A stretch of DNA of 64,000 nt, taken from the NCBI RefSeq assembly GCF_001552635.1, contig NZ_BCRO01000012.1, forward strand, positions 268,055 through 332,054, in the 5' to 3' direction. Shown piece after piece: positions 9,796-19,232 of the stretch. Source of the stretch: Actinomadura hibisca NBRC 15177. Lineage in GTDB: Bacteria; Actinomycetota; Actinomycetes; Streptosporangiales; Streptosporangiaceae. A program made the translations under genes and the position numbers. Under the pieces are notes generated by a model, which saw only the letters and a program-made list of their open reading frames with translations, did no database searches and had not been told where the DNA came from. Positions within the stretch are counted from its first letter, which is position 1. Every line of letters starts with the position of its first letter.

Positions 9796-10629
9796 ATGAA
9801 CGCCATGGCCCGCACGCGCAACAAGCCCCAGGGGGAGGTCACCCGGGGCACCACCAACCCCAACCGGCTGCGCCGCGTGGACCGGTGGATCGCCGCCACC
9901 CAGGCCGGGGCGCTGCGCAGCGCGGACCGGCCGCTGGCGATCGACCTCGGCTACGGCGCGTCCCCGGTGACGGCCGTGGAGCTGTACGCGCGCCTGCGCG
10001 CCGTCGAGCCGAGGCTTGAGGTCGCGGGCATCGAGATCGAGCCCGACCGGGTCGCGGCGGGCCGCGCCTTCCTGGAACGCTCCGGCGACGCCTATCCCGG
10101 CCTGTCGTTCCTGCGCGGCGGCTTCGAGCTGCCCGTGGACCGGCCGCCCGTGCTGGTCCGCGCCTTCAACGTGCTGCGCCAGTACGACGAGGCCGCCGCC
10201 TGGCAGGCATGGGAAGGGTTGTGCTCGCGCCTGGCCCCCGGCGGCGTGCTGGTCGAGGGCACCTGCGACGAGATAGGCCGCCGCGCCGTCTGGGTCGCCC
10301 TGGACCGCGACGCGCCGCGCACCATCACCTTCGCCGCCCACCTGCCGACCCTCGGCCGCCCCTCCGAACTGGCCGAACGCCTGCCCAAGACCCTCATCCA
10401 CCGCAACGTCCCCGGCGAGCGCGTGCACACCCTGCTCGCCGACTTCGACCGCTGCTGGGCCATCGCCGCGCCCCAGTCGGTGTTCGGCCCCCGCGCCCGC
10501 TGGACCGCCGCCGTGACGCTGCTCGCCGACGCCCACCCCGTGCTGCTCCGCCCCCCGTTCGGCGGCCGGGCCCGCTGGCGGCTCGGCGAGGTCACCCTGC
10601 CGTGGTCGGCTGTCGATCCACGGTCCTGA
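9796..10629 (+). CDS. Class I SAM-dependent methyltransferase-like protein
   Basis: The 277-residue protein has motif I as AIDLGYGASPVT, followed by an acidic residue in VAGIEIEPDR after strand 2, which fits SAM binding. The rest (RAFNVLRQYDEAAAWQAWEGL, LAPGGVLVEGTCDE) follows the Rossmann-like fold. The substrate is unknown. The start may instead be the ATG at 9805 (MARTRNKPQGE). Its 3' end overlaps the convergent phosphotransferase-like gene by 38 bp. Confidence 0.75.
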   Translation: MNAMARTRNKPQGEVTRGTTNPNRLRRVDRWIAATQAGALRSADRPLAIDLGYGASPVTAVELYARLRAVEPRLEVAGIEIEPDRVAAGRAFLERSGDAYPGLSFLRGGFELPVDRPPVLVRAFNVLRQYDEAAAWQAWEGLCSRLAPGGVLVEGTCDEIGRRAVWVALDRDAPRTITFAAHLPTLGRPSELAERLPKTLIHRNVPGERVHTLLADFDRCWAIAAPQSVFGPRARWTAAVTLLADAHPVLLRPPFGGRARWRLGEVTLPWSAVDPRS

Positions 10630-13147
10630 CCAGCCGCACCGCGCCCGTCGCGCCGTCCACCCGCACGTGGTCGCCGGTCCGCAGCCGCATGGTGGCGTCG
10701 CCGGTCCCGACGACGGCGGGCAGCCCCAGCTCACGGGCCGCGCCCGCCGCGTGCGACAGCGGCGCGCCCACGTCGGTGACCAGCGCGGCGGCGCGCGGGA
10801 ACAGCGGCGTCCAGCCGACGTTGGCCACCGGCGCCACCAGGATCTCGCCCGGCCGCAGCGCGCCGCCCTCCTCGGGGGAGTGCAGCACCCGCACCCGGCC
10901 CTCGGCGGTCCCGGCCGACCCGGACATGCCGATGATCGTGTCATCGTCCCGGGGCGGCGTCCCGGGCCCGTGGTAGTCGGTGCGGCGGCCGGGGTCGGTG
11001 GCCCACGCGAACGGGTCGAACGGCCCCCGGACCAGCGCCGGGTAAACGGGCAGCGTCCGGTACCGCAGGTTGACGCGCCGCCGCGCGGGCACCTCGGCCA
11101 ACGCCTCCTCCCGCCCTCGCAGCACATCGACGACCTCTTCGATGTCCAGGAAGAACAGGTCGGAGCCGTACCCGGTCATCTCCCCGGCCCGCAGCACGAA
11201 CGCCCGCATCACCCAGAACACCCGCGCCGCCTCCGACCGCGCCGCGTCCCGCAGGTGCGCCGACCGCGCCCAGCGCCCCACCTTGCGGCGCGTCGCGGCC
11301 ACCTTCGCCGGATACCGGACGCGGAAACGCTCCCAGGCGGCCCGGTTCTCGTCCCGCCGCAGGTCGCGCAGCGCGGCCGCGTCCCGGCCCGCCTCGCCCA
11401 GCGCCATGAGCTGCCGGTCGATCCAGCCCGGGTCCTCGGCCGGGCGCGGCATCGCCACCTCGAACTCGTGCGCCCCGCGATGCCCCCATTCCCGCAGGTA
11501 GGCGGGGCGGTCCAGGGTGCCGTGGGCCAGCCGCGCCAGGCCCACCACCGGGCCGACGGCCGCCAGCTCCGCTTCCCCGAGCACCGCGCGCGCCGTTCCG
11601 GCGGCCCCGGCAGGCACGCGCAGGCCGCTGAGCATCGCGTCGGCGTCGTCCGGGCCGACCAGCTCGGCCAGCTCGGCGCGGACACCGGCCGGGCCGCCGG
11701 GCACGGCCGCCAGCATGTGCCCCGCCTCGGTGACCAGCGACCGCAGCGCGTCGCGCCACAGCCGCGTCAGTTCCTCGGGGTAGCGGGCGTGCTCGATCCG
11801 CTGCCGCAGCGCGGCGCATCGGCTCGGCGACGAAGCCAGGAAGTCCGGCAACTTCCGCCGCTCGACCACCGAGCGCACGGCGGCCGGAAGCGCCGACGCG
11901 GCCGGACGCTCGCGCGACACGGCCACATCCGCCGGAAGCCTGCCGTAGAGCTGCTCCAACGTCTCCTGACGTGTGAACGCGGCGGCCTGGCCGAGGTTCA
12001 GGTAGAGGCGGCCGCCGATGGAGCCGAACGCCCCGTCGCCCGGCATCGCCGCGCCGAGCATCCGTTCTACCAGCGACCAGCTCAGCGGCGTCAGCACGTC
12101 CGGCGCGGCCTCGCCCAGCTCCGCCCGCGTCCAGAGGTGGTCGCCGTCGAGACCGTCGTCGCGGCCCAGGGCGTCGCCGTGCGCGTCGCCGGTGGCGGGC
12201 GGCCCCAGCTCGGGCTGTCCGGCCGGGGTGAGGGGCCGTACCTGCAAGATCCACGGCCCGTCCCGCCATGCCCACTCCACGGTCGCGGGCCGTCCGGCCA
12301 GCTCCTCGATCCGGACCGCGAGCCGCGCCAGCTCGGCCGCCTGGTCCGGCGGCAGCGCGGGCCGGGCGCGCAGCTCCGGCGGCACCGGCTCGATCTCCCC
12401 GGCGTCGGAGGTGCGCTCGGCCTTGTCCGCGACCGACTGCGTGAGGATCGTGCCCGACGCCTTGTCCAGCACCAGCAGGTCCGGGTCGTCGCGCTCGCCG
12501 ACCACCGCGCCGCCCAGCCCCCAGGAGGCGCTGATCACGACCTGGTCGGCCGCGCCGTCCACCGGGCCGGAGGTGTACATCAGGCCGGAGACGTCCGAGG
12601 CCACCATGTTCTGCACCACGACCGCCACCGCCGCGTCGGCGTGCCGCAGGCCATGCTCGTAGCGGTGGGCGATGGCGCGCGCCGACCAGAGCGACCGCCA
12701 GCAGCGCCGCACCGCCTCCAGCAGCTCGGCGTCGCCGCGCACGTCCAGGTAGGTGTCCTGGCGCTCGGCCGACGGGTCCGGCACGTCCTCGGCGGAGCCC
12801 GACGGGCGGACCGCCACCGCGTGGTAGCGGTCGCCCAGGTCGGCGTAGGCCCAGCGGATCGGCCCGGCGATCTGGGTCGGCAGCTCGTGCTCGGAGAACA
12901 ATTCCGCGACCGCCCGCTCGGCCTGCTCGGGCGTGCTGTGGGTCAGCAGCGCCAGGATCTTGTCGCCGAGGCCGCCGCGCTCCAGGTAGTGCCGGTAGGC
13001 CCCGGCCGTCACCAGGAACGCGGGCGGCACGGGCAGGCCCGCGTCCACCAGCCGCGACAGCGTCACGCCCTTGCCGCCCGCCAGCGCGGGATCGACGTCG
13101 GCGCCGTCCAGCGGCAGGACGTACATCCGCTCCCAGTCATCGGCCAT
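10592..13147 (-). CDS. PEP-synthase / rifampicin phosphotransferase-like enzyme
   Basis: The 851-residue protein has the three-part plan of this family: an ATP-grasp PPDK N-terminal domain (LAGGKGVTLSRLVDAGLPVP near residue 23; VRPSGSAEDVPDPSAERQDT; VEWAWRDGPWILQVRPL near 300), a long helical middle (about 330-750), and a C-terminal swivelling phosphohistidine domain (GAPLSHAAGAARELGLPAVVG, His as phosphate carrier). Bona fide PEP synthase usually has a Cys by the histidine and a PEP/pyruvate barrel; both appear absent, which favours the rifampicin phosphotransferase architecture. The typical rifamycin-associated inverted repeat is not visible upstream. Substrate unproven. Confidence 0.7.
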   Translation of the reverse strand: MADDWERMYVLPLDGADVDPALAGGKGVTLSRLVDAGLPVPPAFLVTAGAYRHYLERGGLGDKILALLTHSTPEQAERAVAELFSEHELPTQIAGPIRWAYADLGDRYHAVAVRPSGSAEDVPDPSAERQDTYLDVRGDAELLEAVRRCWRSLWSARAIAHRYEHGLRHADAAVAVVVQNMVASDVSGLMYTSGPVDGAADQVVISASWGLGGAVVGERDDPDLLVLDKASGTILTQSVADKAERTSDAGEIEPVPPELRARPALPPDQAAELARLAVRIEELAGRPATVEWAWRDGPWILQVRPLTPAGQPELGPPATGDAHGDALGRDDGLDGDHLWTRAELGEAAPDVLTPLSWSLVERMLGAAMPGDGAFGSIGGRLYLNLGQAAAFTRQETLEQLYGRLPADVAVSRERPAASALPAAVRSVVERRKLPDFLASSPSRCAALRQRIEHARYPEELTRLWRDALRSLVTEAGHMLAAVPGGPAGVRAELAELVGPDDADAMLSGLRVPAGAAGTARAVLGEAELAAVGPVVGLARLAHGTLDRPAYLREWGHRGAHEFEVAMPRPAEDPGWIDRQLMALGEAGRDAAALRDLRRDENRAAWERFRVRYPAKVAATRRKVGRWARSAHLRDAARSEAARVFWVMRAFVLRAGEMTGYGSDLFFLDIEEVVDVLRGREEALAEVPARRRVNLRYRTLPVYPALVRGPFDPFAWATDPGRRTDYHGPGTPPRDDDTIIGMSGSAGTAEGRVRVLHSPEEGGALRPGEILVAPVANVGWTPLFPRAAALVTDVGAPLSHAAGAARELGLPAVVGTGDATMRLRTGDHVRVDGATGAVRLVRTVDRQPTTAG

Positions 13148-13246
13148 CAGCCGGCTCCCCCCGAACGCGCACCCCCGTCCGGGGTCGCCACCTGGGGGAA
13201 TACCCGGAGCGCCACCAGATGATCCCTACGGAGCCGGATCGCCCGC

Positions 13247-14005
13247 CTATACCCGGTGCAGCTTGTACGGGGCGGCCTGCACGCGCGGCTGCACGTCGAT
13301 CCGGTCGATGTTCACGTGCGCGGGACGCGTCACCGCCCACGCCACGCAGTCGGCCACGTCGTCGGCCACCAGCGGCTCGGGCACGCCCTCGTAGGGCTTG
13401 GCGGCCTTCGCCTCGTCGCCCTTGAAACGCACCAGCGAGAACTCCTCGGTCTTGACCAGGCCGGGGGCCACCTCGGTCACCCGAACCGGTTCAGCCACCA
13501 GCTCCAGCCGCATGACCTCGTTCACCGCGTACGCCGCGTACTTGGCCGCGTTGTAGCCCGCCCCGCCCTCATAGGCCACGTGCGCGGCCAGCGAGGTGAT
13601 GTTGACCACGTGCCCCGCGCCACCGGCGACCAGCTTGGGCAGCAGCGCCTTGGTGACGCGCAGCAGCCCCAGCACGTTGGTGTCGTACATCGTCTGCCAG
13701 TCGGCCGGGTCGGCCTGCGCGACCGGCTCCAGGCCCACCGCGCCGCCCGCGTTGTTGACCAGCACGTGGCAGGAGTCCAGCGCGTCCGCCAGCGCGTCCA
13801 CCGACGCCTGGTCGGTCACGTCCAGCGTGACCGCCACGACCCTGCCCGCGCCCGGCACGTTCTCGCTGATCTCCTGGGCCAGGTCGTCCAGCCGGTCGCG
13901 GCGGCGGGCCGCCAGCACCACGTTGAACCCCTCGGCCGCCAGGCGCCGCGCCGTGGCCGCCCCGATACCGCTGCTCGCTCCGGTGATTACCGCCGTCTTC
14001 CGCAT
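13247..14005 (-). CDS. Short-chain dehydrogenase/reductase (YdfG-like)
   Basis: The ATG at 14003-14005, with GGAGG 8 bases upstream, gives 252 residues and places the cofactor motif TGASSGIG at residue 8. NNAG, a catalytic Ser in NITSLAAH and YNAAK complete the classical SDR site. The ARRRDR stretch after strand 2 suggests NADP preference. It resembles the YdfG/serine 3-dehydrogenase group. It is divergent from mshA, with no evident link. Confidence 0.88.
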   Translation of the reverse strand: MRKTAVITGASSGIGAATARRLAAEGFNVVLAARRRDRLDDLAQEISENVPGAGRVVAVTLDVTDQASVDALADALDSCHVLVNNAGGAVGLEPVAQADPADWQTMYDTNVLGLLRVTKALLPKLVAGGAGHVVNITSLAAHVAYEGGAGYNAAKYAAYAVNEVMRLELVAEPVRVTEVAPGLVKTEEFSLVRFKGDEAKAAKPYEGVPEPLVADDVADCVAWAVTRPAHVNIDRIDVQPRVQAAPYKLHRV

Positions 14006-14148
14006 GGCCACAGCCTCCCAGGTCGCCCCCGCGCCGCTGGTCGCGGCCCTGGTGAGGTCGATCACGCCGCGCGGGCCCGATGGTTGCGCCCTGTCGTGCG
14101 GGAACACCCCAGGGTGTCGGTAGGTTGCATGAGCGGAGGTGGTGTCCG

Positions 14149-15474
14149 GTGTCGCGTCGTATCAACCGGGTTGCGACGATCAGTGTTCATACCTCGCCCC
14201 TCGACCAGCCGGGCACGGGCGACGCGGGCGGCATGAACGTCTACATCGTCGAGGTCGCCAAGCGCTTGGCCGCGCGCGGCGTGGAGGTCGACATCTTCAC
14301 CCGCGCGACCTCGCGCGCCCTGCCGCCGGTCGCCGAGCTGGCCCCCGGCGTGCTGGTCCGCAACGTGATCGCCGGGCCGTTCGAGGAGCTGGACAAGGGC
14401 GAGCTGCCGCGCCAGCTGTGCTCGTTCACCTCCGGCGTGCTGCGCACCGAGGCGTCCTACGACCCCGGTCACTACGACCTGCTGCACACCCACTACTGGC
14501 TCTCCGGCCAGGCCGGATGGGCCGCCAAGCAGCGCTGGGGCGTGCCGCTGGTGCACTCCATGCACACCATGGCCAAGGTCAAGAACGCCGCGCTCGCCGA
14601 GGGCGACAAGCCCGAGCCCGCCGACCGCGTGCTGGGCGAGGAGCAGGTCGTCGCCTCGGCCGACCAGCTCGTCGCCAACACCGCCGAGGAGGCCCGCGAG
14701 CTGATCGGGCTGTACGGCGCGCACCCCGCCCGCGTCGCGACCGTCAGCCCCGGCGCCGACCTCGGCGTCTTCCAGCCCGAGTCGCCGCTGATCGCCCGCA
14801 GCACCGGGCTGCTGCCGCACCGCACCGGCCCCGCCCGCCGCCGCCTCGGCCTGCCCCGCGACGCCTACGTGCTGCTGTTCGTGGGCCGCATCCAGCCGCT
14901 CAAGGCCCCCGACGTGCTGCTGCGCGCCGCCGCCCACCTGCTGCGCCAGGACCCCTCGTTGCGGTCCCGGCTGGTGGTCGCCGTCGTCGGCGGCCCCTCC
15001 GGCAGCGGCCGCGCCCGGCCCGAACAGCTCCAGCGCCTGGCCGCCGAGCTGGGCATCTCCGACGTCGTCCGGTTCGAGCCGCCCGCGCCGCAACCGGTGC
15101 TGGCCGACTGGTACCGCGCCGCCGACGTGACCGTCGTCCCCTCGCACAACGAGTCGTTCGGCCTGGTGGCCGTCGAGTCGCAGGCGTGCGGCACCCCGGT
15201 CGTCGCCGCCGCCGTGGGCGGGCTGCGCACCGCCGTCCGCGACGGCGAATCCGGCCACCTCATCCGGGGCCACGACCCCGCCGACTACGCCGCCGTCCTG
15301 CGCCGCCTGCACGACGAGCCCGGCCTGCACGCCCGCCTCGCGCGCGGCGCGGTCCGGCACGGCCGTGCCTTCGGCTGGGACGCGACCGTGGACCGGCTGC
15401 TGGAGGTGTATACCGGGGCGATGGCACAACCGGTCGGCATTCCTGCCCAGGTCACAGCGGAGGTCCCAGCATGA
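14149..15474 (+). CDS. mshA: D-inositol-3-phosphate glycosyltransferase, first step of mycothiol synthesis
   Basis: This GT4 enzyme joins N-acetylglucosamine from UDP-GlcNAc to 1-L-myo-inositol 1-phosphate. The GTG at 14149 with GGAGG 9 bases upstream gives 441 residues. The N-terminus has [20 protein letters not shown], diagnostic for MshA, then HTHYWLSG. The C-terminal domain has [12 protein letters not shown] and the donor-site [19 protein letters not shown]. It overlaps the next gene by 4 bp (ATGA). The order mshA-ybjN-gpmA followed by a phosphate two-component system matches Mycobacterium tuberculosis and Streptomyces. Confidence 0.95.
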   Translation: MSRRINRVATISVHTSPLDQPGTGDAGGMNVYIVEVAKRLAARGVEVDIFTRATSRALPPVAELAPGVLVRNVIAGPFEELDKGELPRQLCSFTSGVLRTEASYDPGHYDLLHTHYWLSGQAGWAAKQRWGVPLVHSMHTMAKVKNAALAEGDKPEPADRVLGEEQVVASADQLVANTAEEARELIGLYGAHPARVATVSPGADLGVFQPESPLIARSTGLLPHRTGPARRRLGLPRDAYVLLFVGRIQPLKAPDVLLRAAAHLLRQDPSLRSRLVVAVVGGPSGSGRARPEQLQRLAAELGISDVVRFEPPAPQPVLADWYRAADVTVVPSHNESFGLVAVESQACGTPVVAAAVGGLRTAVRDGESGHLIRGHDPADYAAVLRRLHDEPGLHARLARGAVRHGRAFGWDATVDRLLEVYTGAMAQPVGIPAQVTAEVPA

Positions 15475-15962
15475 GCAACCCCGTCGAGGTCATCGAGGAG
15501 ACGCTGCGCGCGGCGGAGCTGGAGTACGACAGGCCGCGCGAGGGCGCGTTCTTCGTCAAGCTCCCCGGCCAGCACAAGCTCGCCACCATGACCTGGCTGA
15601 TCGTCGGCGACCACAGCCTGCACGTGGAGGCGTTCTTCTGCCGCCGCCCCGACGAGAACCACGCCGAGTTCTACCGCTTCCTGCTGGAGCGCAACGGCCG
15701 CATGTACGGCGTCTCGTTCGCGCTGGACGAGGTCGGCGACGTCTACCTCGTCGGCCGCGTCCCGCTCGCCTCGGTCAGCCCCGACGAGATCGACCGGCTG
15801 CTCGGCTGCGTGCTCACCTACTCCGACGAGAACTTCGACAAGGCCCTGGAGCGCGGCTTCAAGACCTCCATCCAGAAGGAGTGGGACTGGCGGGTCAAGC
15901 GCGGCGAGAGCCTCGCCAACCTCCAGGCGTTCGCGTCGTTCGCCGACCCCGCCAACCGCTGA
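15471..15962 (+). CDS. YbjN-domain protein
   Basis: The 163-residue protein ([19 protein letters not shown]...) has the YbjN fold pattern: a helix, then strands [25 protein letters not shown], and a helix-strand-helix tail. YbjN domains resemble type III secretion chaperones, but function in actinobacteria is unknown. It is translationally coupled to mshA by ATGA and has AGCGGAGG before the ATG. The conserved position between mshA and gpmA (as M. tuberculosis Rv0487) suggests a real but uncharacterised role. Confidence 0.85.
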   Translation: MSNPVEVIEETLRAAELEYDRPREGAFFVKLPGQHKLATMTWLIVGDHSLHVEAFFCRRPDENHAEFYRFLLERNGRMYGVSFALDEVGDVYLVGRVPLASVSPDEIDRLLGCVLTYSDENFDKALERGFKTSIQKEWDWRVKRGESLANLQAFASFADPANR

Positions 15963-16011
15963 CCACCCGTCCTCGCGGGGCCGCCGGAAGGGCCCGATAA
16001 GCTCTGGTGCC

Positions 16012-16767
16012 ATGGCGACCCTGGTATTGCTCCGGCATGGCGAAAGCGTGTGGAACGCGGAGGGACTGTTCACCGGCTGGGTGGACGTCGACCTGTCCGC
16101 GAAGGGGGAGAGCGAGGCGACCAAGGGCGGCGACCTGCTGCTCGACGCCGACATCACCCCCGACGTGGTGCACACCTCGCTGCTGAAGCGGGCCATCCGC
16201 ACCGCCAACATCGCGCTCGACGTGGCCGACCTGCTGTGGATCCCGGTCGAGCGCTCCTGGCGGCTGAACGAGCGCCACTACGGCGCGCTCCAGGGCAAGA
16301 ACAAGGCCCAGACGCGCGAGGAGTTCGGCGACGAGCAGTTCATGACCTGGCGCCGCTCCTACGACATCCCGCCGCCGGCGATCAAGGACGACGACCCGCT
16401 GTCGCAGGTCAACGACCTGCGCTACGCCGGGCTGCCGTCGGAGCTGATCCCGCGCACCGAGTGCCTGGCCGACGTCGTGGACCGCCTGCTGCCCTACTGG
16501 TACGACACGATCGTGCCGGATCTGGCCACCGGCAAGACCGTCCTGGTCGCCGCGCACGGCAACTCGCTGCGCGCCATGGTCAAGCACCTGGACAACGTCT
16601 CCGACGACGACATCGTCGGCCTGAACATCCCGACCGGCATCCCGCTGGTGTACGAGCTGGACGACGACTTCGCCCCGCTCAAGCGCGGCGGCGAGTACCT
16701 CGACCCGGCCGCCGCCAAGGCCGCCATCGAGGCCGTCAAGAACCAGGGCGTCGGCAAGAAGAAGTAA
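16012..16767 (+). CDS. gpmA: 2,3-bisphosphoglycerate-dependent phosphoglycerate mutase
   Basis: A 251-residue histidine phosphatase-superfamily enzyme of glycolysis that interconverts 3- and 2-phosphoglycerate. The phosphohistidine motif is [18 protein letters not shown], the second catalytic histidine is in [10 protein letters not shown], and ERHYGALQG is the GpmA signature. Full length. It is 49 bp downstream of the YbjN gene. Confidence 0.96.
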   Translation: MATLVLLRHGESVWNAEGLFTGWVDVDLSAKGESEATKGGDLLLDADITPDVVHTSLLKRAIRTANIALDVADLLWIPVERSWRLNERHYGALQGKNKAQTREEFGDEQFMTWRRSYDIPPPAIKDDDPLSQVNDLRYAGLPSELIPRTECLADVVDRLLPYWYDTIVPDLATGKTVLVAAHGNSLRAMVKHLDNVSDDDIVGLNIPTGIPLVYELDDDFAPLKRGGEYLDPAAAKAAIEAVKNQGVGKKK

Positions 16768-16782
16768 CCCTCTCCACCTGCG

Positions 16783-16833
16783 CGGACTCCTCGGTCCGCT
16801 CGCGCGTTCGGCGCGGGCGGGCCGGGGAGTCCG
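16783..16833. terminator. Long hairpin after gpmA
   Basis: CGGACTCC (16783-16790) pairs with GGAGTCCG (16826-16833), with further pairing inside (GGTCCGC / GCGGGCC and GCGCG). It lies between the gpmA stop and the convergent fusion gene and probably serves both. Confidence 0.65.
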
Positions 16834-16838
16834 TGGTT

Positions 16839-18533
16839 TCAGGCCCCGGCGATGGCGCGGGCCGTCTCCTCGGGGTGGGTGAGCTGCGGGTAGTGCCCGG
16901 CCCCCGCGATCACGGCGGTTCCAAAGGGCAGGGCGTGCACGGCGGGGTCGGTTTCGCCGGTCACGACCGTTACCGGCACCGTCACCTCGGCCAGCGCCCG
17001 CCGGAGCGCGGCATGCTCGGCGGCGGCTCCGTGCACGGCGGCGGCCGTCCGGCGGGCGACGCCGGAACGGCGCAACGACGCGACCGCGCTCTCCACCGCC
17101 TCCCCGGGCGGGACGCCGAGCACGCCTGCCAGCCGGGTGGCCGACGTCCGGCGCAACATCACGGCGGTCAGCGCCGCAGGCTCGCGGCGGGCGGCCGGGG
17201 CCAGCAGGAACGGCGGCGCGACCAGCACCAGGCCCCTGATCCGCTCGGGATGGCGCGCTGCGTACCGGACGGCGGGGCCGCAGGCGTAGGAGTGCGCGGT
17301 CAGCAGCGGACGGCCCTTCACCGGGACCAGCAGCTCGGTCAGCCAGGCGTCGAGCGGGACGTCCACCGGGCCGGAGCGTCCGAGGCCGGGCAGGTCGGCC
17401 GCCAGAACGGGGCCGTCGAGATGCCGGACGGTCTCCGCCCACGAGGTGCCGTCCAGCGGCAGCCCATGCAGCAGGACGTGCTCAGGGGCGTCACGATCAC
17501 CTGCCAGCCAGGTCCGCCCGCCCGCGACCTCCTGGAAGCCGTACGGGCCTTCCGGCGCGACCACCGCACCGAAGCGAGTCGCGACCAGGTGGTCCGCCCA
17601 GTCGCGCAGCGCCTGCTCGACCGGCGGCGCTTCCAAGCCCCGCGCGCGGGCGAACTCGTTCGCCGGACCGGTCGGGTAGCGGTCGGTGGACAGGAACGAC
17701 AACGTCTCGGGGTCGGCGTTGGTCAGGGAACGCGGCAGCGCCCGCACCAGCGACACCGGGACGTGCCGGCGCGGCGCGCGCACGCCCAGATGTTCGGCGA
17801 GCAGGCCCAGCAGCCGGGGAAGTTCGGGCGTCGCGTCGTCCAGCACCCAGTAGTCCTGCCCGGCGGTCTCCGGCGCGGTGGGCAGCTCGGCGAGGAAGCG
17901 GGCCAGGTAGCCGAGTTCGACGACCGGCACGAAGGTGTCGGGCCCGCCGGGCACTGCGGGTAGCCGTCCCCGCCACAGTTCCTCCGCCATCGAGGACAGG
18001 CCAATGTACTGGCCGGGACCGATGACAGCGGACGGGTTCGCGATGGTCGTCGGCACGCCCAGTTCGGTGGCGCGGCGGCGGACGGCGGCGTCGCCCTCTC
18101 GCTTGGACTCCTCGTACGCGCCCAGCCGCGTGCCGGGCCCGTCCGTCCCCGCCACCCGGTAGCCGCTGAGGTGCACCAGGCGGCGCGCGGCGGGGAGGGC
18201 GGCCGTCCAGTCGAGGACGTTCAGCGCGCCGGTGACGTTGAAGGCGCGGGCCTCGGCGGGGTCGAGGCCGAAGGCGTAGCGGGCCGCGCAGTTGTAGACG
18301 TCGCGGACCTCGGGCAGCGGGTCCAGGCCGAGCCCGGAACGGGTGATGCCGGCGGTGACGACGGTCAGCGCGCGCACGTCGGCGTCCTGGGCGTCCAGCC
18401 ATGCCAGCAGCGGCGCGGCCGGGCCACGGACGGCCGCCGCGACGCGGTGGCCGCGCCGCAGCAGTTCCGCGACGAGCGCGCGGCCGATGAACCCGGCCGC
18501 GCCGAAGACTACGGAATCGGGGGACAAGAGCAC
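16839..18533 (-). CDS. Fusion of NAD(P)-dependent epimerase/dehydratase and alpha/beta hydrolase
   Basis: The 564-residue protein joins two enzymes. Residues 1-330 form an extended SDR: FGAAGFIGRAL binds the cofactor, YEESK is the catalytic Tyr-Lys pair, and LVHLSGYRV precedes it. Residues about 345-564 form an alpha/beta hydrolase: LLHGLPLDGTSW, a nucleophile elbow TAHSYACG (Ser in H-S-Y), and a C-terminal GAGHYPQLTHPEE with the catalytic His. The start is a GTG. A palindrome just upstream is nearly identical to one before the neighbouring tetR gene, so TetR very likely represses it. The paired activities suggest reduction then hydrolysis of one substrate, which is inference. Confidence 0.85.
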   Translation of the reverse strand: MLLSPDSVVFGAAGFIGRALVAELLRRGHRVAAAVRGPAAPLLAWLDAQDADVRALTVVTAGITRSGLGLDPLPEVRDVYNCAARYAFGLDPAEARAFNVTGALNVLDWTAALPAARRLVHLSGYRVAGTDGPGTRLGAYEESKREGDAAVRRRATELGVPTTIANPSAVIGPGQYIGLSSMAEELWRGRLPAVPGGPDTFVPVVELGYLARFLAELPTAPETAGQDYWVLDDATPELPRLLGLLAEHLGVRAPRRHVPVSLVRALPRSLTNADPETLSFLSTDRYPTGPANEFARARGLEAPPVEQALRDWADHLVATRFGAVVAPEGPYGFQEVAGGRTWLAGDRDAPEHVLLHGLPLDGTSWAETVRHLDGPVLAADLPGLGRSGPVDVPLDAWLTELLVPVKGRPLLTAHSYACGPAVRYAARHPERIRGLVLVAPPFLLAPAARREPAALTAVMLRRTSATRLAGVLGVPPGEAVESAVASLRRSGVARRTAAAVHGAAAEHAALRRALAEVTVPVTVVTGETDPAVHALPFGTAVIAGAGHYPQLTHPEETARAIAGA

Positions 18534-18542
18534 CTCACTTAA

Positions 18543-18562
18543 TAGACCGGTCTACATATTTT
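18543..18562. promoter_or_regulatory. TetR operator upstream of the fusion gene
   Basis: The perfect palindrome TAGACCGGTCTA (18543-18554) followed by CATATTTT matches the site at 19165-19184 except for one base. It lies 10-29 bp from the fusion gene's GTG, where bound protein would block transcription. Confidence 0.8.
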
Positions 18563-18599
18563 GAGATCCGCAAGGAACAGCGTCACGACGCGCACGGAG

Positions 18600-19154
18600 T
18601 CAGAGCAGCAGGGCGATCGTCCGGGCGGCCTTCTCCAGCGGCTCCCGGCTGTGGTGCGCCCGGGAGAGCATCAGCGCTCCCTCGACCAGCGCCAGCACCG
18701 ACGAGGCCGTCTCACCCGGCGCGGGATGCCCCTCGGCCTCCAGCAGCGCGGCGAGCCCGTCCTCCCAGGACCGGTAGACCTCCGAGCAGGCCCGCTGCAA
18801 CGCCGCGTTCTCCGCCGCCGTCTCCAGCGCGACGGTGGCCACCGGGCAGCCCTTGCGCCACCCGGAAGCCTCCATCCGCTCGCCCAGGACCTCCAGCAGG
18901 CCCGTCAGCAACCCGGCGGCGTCATCGGCGGGCAGCTCGCCCAGCAGCCGTGAGATCTCCGCGCCGCCCTGCCGCACCGCCTCCTCCACCAGTTGGTCCT
19001 TGCCGCCGGGGAAGTGGAAGTACAACGACCCCTTCGGCGCGCCGCTGGCCGCGATCACCTGGTTGAGCCCGGCGGCGGAGCAGCCGCCGGACTCGATCAG
19101 ATCGAGCGCCGCCGCCACCAGCCGGGCCCGGGTCTGCTCGCCCTTCTGTCCCAT
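18600..19154 (-). CDS. TetR-family repressor (LmrA/YxaF type)
   Basis: The 184-residue protein has an N-terminal helix-turn-helix (RARLVAAALDLIESGG, then VIAASGAPKGSLYFHFPGGKDQL) and a ligand domain with GCPVATVALETA, typical of the LmrA/YxaF branch. It lies 66 bp upstream of the fusion gene on the same strand. Matching operators before both genes indicate autoregulation and control of the fusion enzyme. The inducer is unknown. The TetR plus fusion pair interrupts the otherwise conserved gpmA-phoU neighbourhood. Confidence 0.9.
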   Translation of the reverse strand: MGQKGEQTRARLVAAALDLIESGGCSAAGLNQVIAASGAPKGSLYFHFPGGKDQLVEEAVRQGGAEISRLLGELPADDAAGLLTGLLEVLGERMEASGWRKGCPVATVALETAAENAALQRACSEVYRSWEDGLAALLEAEGHPAPGETASSVLALVEGALMLSRAHHSREPLEKAARTIALLL

Positions 19155-19164
19155 CTCGCCAAAG

Positions 19165-19184
19165 TAGACCGGTCAACATATTTT
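19165..19184. promoter_or_regulatory. TetR operator upstream of tetR
   Basis: TAGACCGGTCAA (19165-19176) then CATATTTT matches the 18543 site with one change that breaks the last palindromic base pair. It starts 11 bp upstream of the tetR ATG. Confidence 0.8.
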
Positions 19185-19232
19185 CTCAACCGGCCGTGCC
19201 CCGGGAACCCACGGGCTCCCGGGGCGGCGGGC

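Noticed and set aside
13148..13246. Rifamycin-associated inverted repeat upstream of the phosphotransferase-like gene
   Set aside because: No such 19-bp inverted repeat is present in this gap.
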